Below are positions 1 to 5,867 of a DNA stretch of 12,748 nt, in pieces. The stretch's first letter is position 1. Each line of letters begins with the position of its first letter. Location: the NCBI GenBank assembly GCA_021785115.1, contig JAJYGO010000112.1, positions 1 to 12,748 of the forward strand. The letters are read 5' to 3'. The stretch comes from Chloroflexota bacterium (GTDB lineage: Bacteria > Chloroflexota > Limnocylindria > Limnocylindrales > CSP1-4). The notes under the pieces are model-generated. The model saw nothing but the letters and a program-made list of their open reading frames with translations. It ran no database searches and was not told where the DNA came from. The translations under genes were made by a program, and so were the position numbers.

Positions 1-713
1 GCCAGCCAGGCCTGGAACTCCGGCGCCGGCATGGCCCGCACCACGAATGTCATCTCGTCGTGGTAGAGGCCGCAGTAGCGGGCGCACTGGCCGCTCCAGG
101 TGCCCGGCTGCTTGACGGTGAAGGCGAAGCGGTTGGTGACCCCCGGGATGGCGTCACGCTTGAACAGGAAGTCCGGGACCCAGAAGGAATGGATCACGTC
201 GGCCGAGGTGAGGACGATCTCCGTGGTCTGCCCCGCCGGGAGGACGAGCTCGGGCGGGTGCCCGGTGGCGCCGTTCACCACCACCCCCTGGCCCTCGTAC
301 GTGAAGCGCCACGACCAGCGGTAGGCGAGCACGTCCACGGTGAGCTGCGGGTTGCGCGGCACGGCGTCCACCGTGGACAGCGTGAGCAGCGTGAAGACCG
401 ACAGCGCCGCCACCGTGAGGAACGGGATCGCCGTCCAGGCGAACTCGAGGCGGTTGTTCTCGCGGACCTGGGTGGGGAGCTGGTCGCCCCGCCGGCGGTA
501 GCGGATGATCGCCACGGTGGTCAGGATCCACACGATGGCCGCGACCACGCCCCCGGCCCAGAAGAAGAGCTGGTAGAGGTTGAAGGTCGCCTGGCCCTGC
601 GTGGTCTCCGCCTGCGGCATGCAGCCGCCGACCGCCAGCACGGCAGCCACGAGCAGCAGGAGTCGGCCGCGGCGTCCGATCCCGGTCGAGAGCCGCCGCC
701 CGATCGCCGTCAT
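1..713 (-). CDS. coxB: Cytochrome c oxidase subunit II (3' end missing)
   Basis: This subunit carries the binuclear CuA centre that takes electrons from cytochrome c and passes them to haem a in subunit I. The visible 237 residues show a lipoprotein-like signal ending in LAVGGC (Cys31), a first membrane hairpin (about 48-70 and 93-113), then a cupredoxin domain. CuA ligands seen are His175 (IHSFW), Cys210, Cys214, His218 and Met221 in CARYCGLYHDEM. The position between the cysteines that is usually Glu (CxExC) is Arg212 here. The ATG at 713 overlaps the qcrB stop (TGATG). GGAGG lies 9 nt upstream inside qcrB, so the two are very likely translationally coupled. The C-terminus lies beyond position 1, and coxA would be expected next. 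The family call is secure; only the end is unseen. Confidence 0.95.
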   Translation of the reverse strand, partial: MTAIGRRLSTGIGRRGRLLLLVAAVLAVGGCMPQAETTQGQATFNLYQLFFWAGGVVAAIVWILTTVAIIRYRRRGDQLPTQVRENNRLEFAWTAIPFLTVAALSVFTLLTLSTVDAVPRNPQLTVDVLAYRWSWRFTYEGQGVVVNGATGHPPELVLPAGQTTEIVLTSADVIHSFWVPDFLFKRDAIPGVTNRFAFTVKQPGTWSGQCARYCGLYHDEMTFVVRAMPAPEFQAWL

Positions 714-2218
714 CACGGCTCGCCTCCCTGCCTGAGCGCGGCGCCGGGCCGCTCATCCCGGGCGGCACCGGGCGCATCGTCCACCGTGGTCTCCGCCGGC
801 TCCTCGTGCACCTCCTCGAACCCGCCCCGCTCGTTGCGTCGCAGCGCGAGCCCCCCGGTCGGCGGCGCGGGCGCCAGGGCGCGGCTCTGCCATCCGCGCG
901 CAAGGCTGTAGGTGACGAGCCAGCCGACCACCGGCAGGACGAAGACCAGGACCCGGAGGGCCTCCGTGAGCGTCTCCACCGGGATCCCCAGCCAGGCACC
1001 GATCACGTCGTTGGCGCCCTCGAGCATCAGGACAAGGAAGATCGCGAGCAACGCGATCCCCGTGGCGGTGCGCCAGGGCGATTCCCACGGCCAGTCGAGC
1101 AGGTTGTGCTCGCGGTGGTCACCGGTGATCCGTGCCTCGAGGAAGGGCCATGCCCACAGGATCGCGAAGAGGACCCCGGGCACCACGGCGGCAGGGATGA
1201 ACGGCTCCGGGATGGTGATCCCGAAGAGCGTGATCTGCCATCCCGGCGCCAGCCGCAGGAGGCCGTCGAGCCAGCCGATGTAGTAGTCCGGCTGCGCGGG
1301 CGACGCCGCCGTGTACGGCAGGTAGGGCCCGTACTGCCAGACCGGGTTGATCTGGAAGAGGCCACCCAGCAGCGCGACCACGGCGACGGTCAGGAGGAGC
1401 AGCCCGGCGGACCGGAAGATCTGCCCGGGCCAGAACGCGAGCCCCACGACGTTCTCCTCCGTCGCGCCCGGCTCCTTGTACTGGGTGTGCTTCTGCAGCC
1501 AGACGATCAGGATGTGGATCGAGATGCCCCCGATGAGCGCGCCGGGGAGGAGCATCACGTGGATCACGAAGAGGCGGCTGATGAACCCGGCGGCCGGGAA
1601 CGGCCCGCCGAAGAGCAGGGATGCCAGCCACGGACCGACGAAGGGGATGGAGAGGGCGACGGAGTAGGCGATGCGCAGGCCGGTCCCGGAGAGGAGATCG
1701 TCCGGGAGCGAGTAGCCGGAGAAGCCCTCGCCGAGGGCGATGATCAGCAGCCCGAACCCGATGATCCAGTTCAGCTCCCGGGGCCGCCGGAACGCACCGG
1801 TGAAGAAGATGCGCGCCATGTGGACGAGGATCGCGGCCACGAAGACCAGCGCGGTCCAGTGGTGGATCTGGCGCATCAGCAGCCCCGCCTTCACCACGAA
1901 GCTCAGCTGCATGACGGAGGCGAACGCGGTCGAGACGGTCGCGCCGTCGAGGGGCCCGTACGGACCGCGGTACGTGGTGGGCGTCGTGTCGGGCCGGAAG
2001 AAGAGGGTGAGGTAGGTGCCGGTCAGGAGAAGGACCACGAACGAGAACGCGGCGACCTCGCCCAGCAGGAAGGACCAGTGGTCGGGGAAGACCTTCTGGA
2101 AGGCGGTCCGGCCGAACGTCACGAGCCCGGTGCGATCGTCGACGAAGCGGGCCGCCGGGCCGACCACCGGGATCCCCTCACCGGGCGCCGACGGGGCCTG
2201 TCGCGGGCTGGTCGTCAT
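713..2218 (-). CDS. qcrB: Menaquinol:cytochrome c reductase cytochrome b subunit
   Basis: This integral membrane subunit of complex III carries haems bL and bH and both quinone sites. The 501 residues resemble actinobacterial QcrB throughout. Examples are RRPRELNW (144-151), SGYSLPDDLLSGTG (167-180), LQKHTQY (241-247) and QPDYYIGW (309-316, the counterpart of the PEWY quinol-site motif). Likely haem ligands are His119/His133 (14 apart) and His220/His235 (15 apart). The 15-residue spacing in the second pair is that of b6 and Gram-positive type cytochromes rather than mitochondrial cytochrome b. Cytochrome b and subunit-IV-like parts are in one chain, followed by a charged C-terminal tail from about 445. 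The ATG at 2218 is preceded by GGAG 6 nt upstream and lies 17 bp after the qcrA stop. The frame stays open upstream to 3187, but that part is out of frame with qcrA and is not coding. Confidence 0.95.
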   Translation of the reverse strand: MTTSPRQAPSAPGEGIPVVGPAARFVDDRTGLVTFGRTAFQKVFPDHWSFLLGEVAAFSFVVLLLTGTYLTLFFRPDTTPTTYRGPYGPLDGATVSTAFASVMQLSFVVKAGLLMRQIHHWTALVFVAAILVHMARIFFTGAFRRPRELNWIIGFGLLIIALGEGFSGYSLPDDLLSGTGLRIAYSVALSIPFVGPWLASLLFGGPFPAAGFISRLFVIHVMLLPGALIGGISIHILIVWLQKHTQYKEPGATEENVVGLAFWPGQIFRSAGLLLLTVAVVALLGGLFQINPVWQYGPYLPYTAASPAQPDYYIGWLDGLLRLAPGWQITLFGITIPEPFIPAAVVPGVLFAILWAWPFLEARITGDHREHNLLDWPWESPWRTATGIALLAIFLVLMLEGANDVIGAWLGIPVETLTEALRVLVFVLPVVGWLVTYSLARGWQSRALAPAPPTGGLALRRNERGGFEEVHEEPAETTVDDAPGAARDERPGAALRQGGEP

Positions 2219-2235
2219 CTCGTGCTCCGCCCCGC

Positions 2236-3165
2236 TCACGCTCCACCGCCCGACGTCATGTTCCAGAAGGACGGTCCCACCGGCTCCGGGAAGTCCCCCA
2301 GGGCCACGAACGTGCCATCGGGCTGGAGCTGGATTGGGAGCTGCGGCAGCGCCCGCGCCGCCGGCCCGAAGGTGGGCTGCGCGCCGTCGAGGACGTCGAA
2401 CGTCGACTGGTGGCAGGGGCAGATCAGGGCGTGCTGGATGGCGCGGTACAGGCCCACCGGGCACCCCGCGTGGGTGCACACCTTGGAGTAGGCGACGTAC
2501 CCGTCCGGCGCCCAGGACGCGCGGGCGGCCGGCAGGTGGAGCAGGTCCGTTGGAACCCGGATCAGGAGCGTCTGGGCCATCGCGTCGCCGGGGGCGCCCT
2601 CGGGGAAGACCGTGACCACGCCGCCGATCGCGAGCTGGTCTGCGTTGACGGGGTTCCCGTCCACGTCCACGAGCCGCGAGCCCTTCCTCCACTTGGTGAC
2701 GAACAGTTCGCGTCCCGGCGCGGGCCCGAGCGACAGCGCGGGGACCACCAGCGCGGCGCCCAGGCCCGCCAGCGCGGTGCCCAGGAACCCCAGGAGCACG
2801 TGACGCCGGGTGAACCCGCCCTCCGCCTCGCGCATGGCCGCCTCGGCCTCGGATACCTCCGCCGCCGGCTCCGGCCGGAGCGCATGTCGCGCCTCGATCG
2901 TCCGCCGGGTCGGCAGCAGGCGCTGCGCCCAGAGCACGACCCCGGCGCCCAGGCCGGCGAAGGCGAGTGCAAGGAGGACTCCCTGGACCTGCGTGCCGGC
3001 GTTGACCGCGTAGGCGATCACGAAGCCGATGCCCGCCACGAACGTCAGGACGAACAGGGCCCCGACGATGATCTCGGCCCTGGTCTCCTGCGGCGTCTTC
3101 GGGCGCGGCCGGACCCGCGGTCCCGCGTACCCGGGCTCCGGGCGACCGATCTGCCCGGCCGTCAT
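2236..3165 (-). CDS. qcrA: Menaquinol:cytochrome c reductase Rieske iron-sulfur subunit
   Basis: This is the Rieske [2Fe-2S] subunit of complex III, which moves an electron from menaquinol to the QcrC haems. The 309-residue protein has three hydrophobic segments (about 31-53, 60-82 and 122-144), as in actinobacterial QcrA, where most bacteria have only one. The third is preceded by FTRRHVLLGFLG, a twin-arginine-like signal suited to Tat export of a folded cluster domain. The cluster motifs are CTHAGC (230-235) and CPCHQS (249-254). By family knowledge the ligands are Cys230, His232, Cys249 and His252, with a Cys235-Cys251 disulfide. The ATG at 3165 has GGAGGG about 8 nt upstream. It is second in the operon, 43 bp after qcrC and 17 bp before qcrB. 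Confidence 0.95.
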   Translation of the reverse strand: MTAGQIGRPEPGYAGPRVRPRPKTPQETRAEIIVGALFVLTFVAGIGFVIAYAVNAGTQVQGVLLALAFAGLGAGVVLWAQRLLPTRRTIEARHALRPEPAAEVSEAEAAMREAEGGFTRRHVLLGFLGTALAGLGAALVVPALSLGPAPGRELFVTKWRKGSRLVDVDGNPVNADQLAIGGVVTVFPEGAPGDAMAQTLLIRVPTDLLHLPAARASWAPDGYVAYSKVCTHAGCPVGLYRAIQHALICPCHQSTFDVLDGAQPTFGPAARALPQLPIQLQPDGTFVALGDFPEPVGPSFWNMTSGGGA

Positions 3166-3208
3166 GGGCGCTGCCCTCCCGCACCACCGGTGCGCTGCGC
3201 GCCGCCGA

Positions 3209-4132
3209 TCACTCGTGCGTCCTCCGTGCCACGAACAGCGCCACGACGAGGAGCAGGACGATCCCCACGGAACCCGCCACGAACCCTTCCGGCACCGGGC
3301 CGAGGCCGCCGAGCGAGAACCCGCCCGGGGCCGTCGTGGTCTGCAGGAACTGCACGTACGCGGCGATCTGGTCGATCTGCTGGATCGGGAGCCGGAAGAC
3401 CGGCATCGGGCCCGGGCCCGTCAGCATGGCCTCGCCGATGGTGGAAGGCGCCGCGTTGTGCAGGCTGGGGGCGATGAACCCGCCGCCCACGGAGTCGCCG
3501 GATGCGTCCGCGCCGTGGCACGCGGCGCAGGTGTTGATGAAGAGCTGGCGGCCGGCCGCGATGTCGGCACCCTGCGTGTCGACCGGCGGGATGGTGGGAC
3601 CCGGCGCGATCTGCGCGACGTAGTCAACCAGCGACTGGATCTGTGACGGGGAGAGGACCGGCGGCCGCTGCTGGGAGGGCACGCCGTTCTCGGGCAGCGG
3701 CATGCGGCCGGTGTACAGGGCGTAGGCGGCGCCGGCGGCTCCCTGGCCCTGCAGGCTGGGACCGGCGCCCGAGACGCCCTGGCCGCTCACGCCGTGGCAG
3801 GCCGCGCAGGTCTGCATGTAGAGCGCGCGGCCCGCCCCGAGGTCACCGCCCGACTGGACGGTGGCGGCAGATGCCGCAACGGCGCCCTGGGCCCCCGACG
3901 GCGTGCCGGAGGACGCGGCCTGACCGGCCGCGGAGCCACCACCCAGCAGCGCGAGGACCGCGACGGCGCCGATGGCCGCGATGATGGTCAGCCCGGCGAC
4001 AGAGCGCCCCAGTGGGCTCCTGCGCCGGTGGTCGGCGGGACGCGATGTGGCCGGACCCTCACCCGACGGCCTCCCCGGAACGGGCGATGCCTCCGGCGCA
4101 CCGTGCGTCCTGCCCTCTCGTGGCAGGGACAC
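3209..4132 (-). CDS. qcrC: Menaquinol:cytochrome c reductase di-haem cytochrome c subunit
   Basis: This is the di-haem cytochrome c of complex III, which hands electrons directly to the CuA centre of the oxidase in actinobacterial supercomplexes and so replaces a soluble cytochrome c. The 307 residues contain an N-terminal membrane segment (about 46-64), a low-complexity linker, and two cytochrome c domains. Each domain has CAACH (109-113 and 202-206), with probable sixth ligands Met144 (GRMPLP) and Met243 (GPMPVF). A C-terminal membrane anchor spans about 284-302 and ends in RRTHE. The start chosen is the GTG at 4132, because GAGGAGGT sits exactly 9 nt upstream. The frame has no stop further upstream (it is open to 5695) and there is no nearby in-frame ATG, so the start rests on the ribosome-binding site. 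It is the first gene of the operon. Confidence 0.92.
   Translation of the reverse strand: MSLPREGRTHGAPEASPVPGRPSGEGPATSRPADHRRRSPLGRSVAGLTIIAAIGAVAVLALLGGGSAAGQAASSGTPSGAQGAVAASAATVQSGGDLGAGRALYMQTCAACHGVSGQGVSGAGPSLQGQGAAGAAYALYTGRMPLPENGVPSQQRPPVLSPSQIQSLVDYVAQIAPGPTIPPVDTQGADIAAGRQLFINTCAACHGADASGDSVGGGFIAPSLHNAAPSTIGEAMLTGPGPMPVFRLPIQQIDQIAAYVQFLQTTTAPGGFSLGGLGPVPEGFVAGSVGIVLLLVVALFVARRTHE
4107..4130 (-). promoter_or_regulatory. Hairpin over the first codons of qcrC
   Basis: In the qcrC mRNA, GTCCCTGCC and GGCAGGAC can pair (8 bp with one bulged C) around a 7-nt loop. The structure starts within the GTG start codon. Such pairing could lower or gate initiation. No function is shown, and GC-rich sequence forms hairpins easily. 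Confidence 0.3.
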
Positions 4133-4141
4133 GAACGACGG

Positions 4142-4149
4142 ACCTCCTC
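4142..4149 (-). promoter_or_regulatory. Ribosome-binding site that fixes the qcrC start
   Basis: On the minus strand this reads GAGGAGGT, a near-complete Shine-Dalgarno sequence, with 9 nt to the GTG at 4132. It is the main reason for choosing that start within a long open frame. Confidence 0.75.
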
Positions 4150-4164
4150 GGCAACACGGTGGCC

Positions 4165-4192
4165 GCTGCCCGGGCGCGGGGAAACGGGCAGC
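4165..4192 (-). promoter_or_regulatory. Hairpin in the qcrC leader, proximal
   Basis: The perfect 8-bp arms GCTGCCCG (4165-4172) and CGGGCAGC (4185-4192) flank a 12-nt loop. On the minus strand the hairpin ends 15 nt before the qcrC ribosome-binding site. It could be a leader-control element or an incidental GC-rich stem. Confidence 0.4.
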
Positions 4193-4218
4193 AACCTCGC
4201 CAATCGATCGAGACGCGG

Positions 4219-4243
4219 GGCCGTGGCTCCGTGGGCCACGGCC
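4219..4243 (-). promoter_or_regulatory. Hairpin or operator in the qcrC-add intergenic region
   Basis: A perfect 9-bp inverted repeat, GGCCGTGGC (4219-4227) and GCCACGGCC (4235-4243), has a 7-nt spacer. It lies in the 261-bp divergent spacer, downstream of the candidate qcrC promoter. It would form a stable stem in the qcrC leader, or as DNA could be a dyad operator acting on both genes. No U-tract follows on either strand, so a simple terminator is unlikely. Confidence 0.45.
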
Positions 4244-4291
4244 TGACTGCTGGACTGCCGGCGTCGCCGAGGTGTCGGGACGCCATCCGGG

Positions 4292-4300
4292 AGAGTACCA
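4292..4300 (-). promoter_or_regulatory. Candidate extended -10 promoter of the qcrCAB-coxB operon
   Basis: The minus strand reads TGGTACTCT: a TGN extension followed by TACTCT, which fits the TANNNT core of high-GC bacteria. No good -35 is seen 16-18 nt upstream, which is tolerated with an extended -10. Transcription would begin near 4285, giving a leader of about 150 nt before the qcrC GTG. Confidence 0.4.
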
Positions 4301-4381
4301 GAAGTCCGCCAGCGTCCGCCTGCACGGGCGTGCCCCGACCCCGGACGGCGCTGCCGCCGCTCGCCGGCGTCGTCCGGGAGG

Positions 4382-4387
4382 TACGCT
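4382..4387 (+). promoter_or_regulatory. Candidate -10 element of add (leaderless)
   Basis: TACGCT fits TANNNT and ends 6 nt before the GTG at 4394. Transcription starting 6-7 nt downstream would begin at or next to the start codon, giving a leaderless mRNA. A GGGAGG at 4376-4381 is 12 nt from the start, too far for a good ribosome-binding site. No convincing -35 is seen. Confidence 0.4.
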
Positions 4388-4393
4388 CTCGGC

Positions 4394-5464
4394 GTGCTCA
4401 CCATCGACACCATCCGCCGCGCGCCCAAGGTCCTCCTGCACGATCACCTCGACGGCGGCCTGCGCCCGGCCACGCTGATCGAGCTCGCCCGGGACGTCGG
4501 GTACCGGGGCCTCCCGACCGAGGACCCGGGGGAGCTCGCGGCGATCATCCAGCGGGGCGCGGACCGCAAGAGCCTGGAGCTGTACCTGGAAGGGTTCGCG
4601 CACACCGTGGCCGTGATGCAGACCCGGGATGCGCTGGTCCGCGTCGCTGCCGAGTGCGCGGAGGACCTGGCCGCCGACGGGATCGTGTACGCGGAGGTGC
4701 GCCACGCCCCGGAGCTGTCCACCGAGCGCGGGCTCTCCCTGGACGAGGTGGTGGACGCGATCCTGGAGGGCTTCCGGCAGGGCAGCGAGGGGCGCGGCAT
4801 CACCGTCCGGTTCATCGCCACCGCCATGCGCACCGCGGCCCGTTCGCTGGAGATCGCCAGGCTCGCCGTGCGCCATCGCGACGAGGGCGTGGTCGGGTTC
4901 GACATCGCCGGCGCGGAGGCCGGGTTCCCGCCCAGCCGCCACCTGGATGCGTTCCAGTTGATCCAGCACGAGAACTTCCATATCACGATCCACGCCGGCG
5001 AGAGCTTCGGGCTCCCCTCGATCTGGGAGGCGCTGCAGTGGTGCGGTGCCGAGCGGCTCGGCCACGGCGTGCGGATCGTGGACGACATCACCACGGGGCC
5101 GGACGGGCAGCCGGTGCTCGGGCGCCTGGCCGCCTACGTCCGGGACCGCCGCGTGCCGCTGGAGATGTGCCCCTCCTCCAACGTGCACACGGGAGCGGCG
5201 GCCAGCATCCGCGAGCACCCCATCGAGCTGCTGCGGCGGCTCCGTTTCCGGGTCACCGTCAACACCGACAACCGGCTGATGAGCGGGGTGACCCTCTCCG
5301 GCGAGCTCGCGCTCCTGGCCGAGACCTTCGGGCTCGGGCTGGACGACATGGAGTGGCTGACCCTCAACGCCATGAAGAGCGCGTTCTGCCACTTCGACGA
5401 GCGGCTGACCCTCATCAACGAGACGATCAAGCCCGCCTACGCGCGCCTGCGTTACGCGATCTGA
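4394..5464 (+). CDS. add: Adenosine deaminase
   Basis: This enzyme hydrolyses adenosine (and deoxyadenosine) to inosine in cytoplasmic purine salvage. The 356-residue length is normal. It is a TIM-barrel metal-dependent hydrolase with these motifs in order: [10 protein letters not shown] with zinc ligands His16 and His18; [13 protein letters not shown] (168-180); IHAGE with zinc ligand His200 and catalytic Glu203; RLGHGVRI with His224; PLEMCPSSN (255-263); and NTDNRLMSG with zinc ligand Asp292. The residue after Asp292 is Asn where E. coli-type enzymes have a second Asp; I recall NTDN in actinobacterial members but cannot check here. The start is a GTG with a -10-like TACGCT just upstream. 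It is divergent from qcrC and appears to be a single-gene unit. Adenine or aminofutalosine deaminase activity in the same superfamily cannot be excluded by motif reading. Confidence 0.93.
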   Translation: MLTIDTIRRAPKVLLHDHLDGGLRPATLIELARDVGYRGLPTEDPGELAAIIQRGADRKSLELYLEGFAHTVAVMQTRDALVRVAAECAEDLAADGIVYAEVRHAPELSTERGLSLDEVVDAILEGFRQGSEGRGITVRFIATAMRTAARSLEIARLAVRHRDEGVVGFDIAGAEAGFPPSRHLDAFQLIQHENFHITIHAGESFGLPSIWEALQWCGAERLGHGVRIVDDITTGPDGQPVLGRLAAYVRDRRVPLEMCPSSNVHTGAAASIREHPIELLRRLRFRVTVNTDNRLMSGVTLSGELALLAETFGLGLDDMEWLTLNAMKSAFCHFDERLTLINETIKPAYARLRYAI

Positions 5465-5695
5465 CGGCGCCGCAGCCTGAAGGAGCCGCAGCGCCGGCGG
5501 CGTTCCCGCAGCGGCCTGCGCCGCTCCGGCCGTCGGCTGCCGGCCCGCTGATCGTGGCGCCTTCGCGCGAGCCACCCCCGCCGGGCCACCGGCGCCCGGC
5601 CTTCCCCGCGCCATCCCCGCCGGGTCATCCTCCATGCCGCACGGCCCGGGCCGCCGGCGCGTCGCCCCCGCGCGCGGGCGCGCCGTTCGGCCCAT

Positions 5696-5715
5696 GGCCA
5701 GACCCGGTCTGGGCC
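5696..5715. terminator. Hairpin upstream of the propeller promoter, possible terminator
   Basis: CCAGAC (5698-5703) and GTCTGG (5707-5712) form a 6-bp stem around CCG, extendable by GG/CC with one bulge. It is about 230 bp past the add stop and just before the AT-rich promoter pocket. There is no U-tract. It could end add read-through or simply be a dyad; the evidence is weak. Confidence 0.25.
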
Positions 5716-5725
5716 CCCAAAAGTG

Positions 5726-5741
5726 AGTCCCATATGTGACT
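5726..5741. promoter_or_regulatory. Candidate operator palindrome centred on CATATG
   Basis: AGTCCCATATGTGACT is a 16-bp palindrome with 7 of 8 pairs matching. It lies in an AT-rich pocket about 18 bp upstream of the putative -35 of the propeller gene and is flanked by two CCCAAAAG boxes. The position, centred roughly 60 bp before the predicted transcript start, suits an activator. No regulator can be named. Confidence 0.4.
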
Positions 5742-5758
5742 TTCGGCCCTTCACAGTG

Positions 5759-5788
5759 TTCCCAAAAGCAACCTCGCTGATGTACTCT
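5759..5788 (+). promoter_or_regulatory. Candidate promoter of the beta-propeller gene
   Basis: TTCCCA (5759-5764; 4 of 6 match TTGACA) and TACTCT (5783-5788; fits TANNNT) are 18 nt apart in the only AT-rich stretch upstream of the gene. The -10 hexamer is the same as the one proposed for the qcrC operon. Transcription would start near 5795, leaving a leader of about 73 nt. Confidence 0.45.
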
Positions 5789-5797
5789 TCGTGGCGT

Positions 5798-5825
5798 CCG
5801 GACGTTGACGCGTCCCCACGTCCGG
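5798..5825 (+). promoter_or_regulatory. Inverted repeats in the 5' leader of the propeller gene
   Basis: CCGGACGT (5798-5805) and ACGTCCGG (5818-5825) form an 8-bp stem. The interval overlaps two shorter palindromes, CGTCCGGACG (5795-5804) and GACGCGTC (5807-5814), so alternative pairings are possible. A second small hairpin, GTGCC/GGCAC (5840-5852), sits just before the ribosome-binding site. The role is unknown. Confidence 0.3.
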
Positions 5826-5856
5826 GCCAGAGTGCGGGCGTGCCTCGGGCACAGTC

Positions 5857-5863
5857 AGGAGGA
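5857..5863 (+). promoter_or_regulatory. Ribosome-binding site that fixes the propeller gene start
   Basis: AGGAGGA lies 4 nt before the ATG at 5868 (5 nt if AGGAGG is taken). It favours this ATG over an in-frame ATG at 5805, which has no such signal. Confidence 0.75.
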
Positions 5864-5867
5864 CGCG

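Larger units (their letters stand above)
5465..5867. other. 403-bp non-coding region between add and the propeller gene
   Basis: I see no credible gene here. The first 230 bp are extremely GC-rich with many short self-complementary stretches, such as CCCGCGCGCGGG at 5667-5678. From about 5717 to 5795 the composition drops sharply to mixed AT/GC. That pocket holds a palindrome, two CCCAAAAG boxes (5716-5723 and 5761-5768) and a plausible promoter. The rest is a short structured 5' leader ending in a strong ribosome-binding site. A minus-strand open frame across 5452-5883 is arginine-rich low-complexity translation and was not accepted. Confidence 0.6.

Noticed and set aside
806..2491. A 561-residue plus-strand open frame opposite qcrB and qcrA
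   Set aside because: It is antisense to two clearly conserved genes and its translation is rich in Arg, Asp, Gly, Pro and Glu without motifs. Very high GC removes stops from the opposite strand.
2219..3187. An apparent N-terminal extension of cytochrome b making an 824-residue fusion
   Set aside because: The extension overlaps qcrA in another frame and has no family resemblance. The ATG at 2218 with GGAG upstream and the typical QcrB length argue for the shorter protein.
4133..4291. A known riboswitch in the qcrC leader
   Set aside because: The stems are clear, but I could not match the loops or junctions to any class I know, so only hairpins are reported.
4133..5695. An apparent 520-residue N-terminal extension of QcrC
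   Set aside because: It lies antisense to add and lacks motifs. A strong ribosome-binding site at 4142-4149 places the start at 4132.
5465..5700. Numerous short GC palindromes downstream of add, for example at 5667-5678
   Set aside because: At this composition such palindromes are expected by chance, and none has the placement of a regulatory site.
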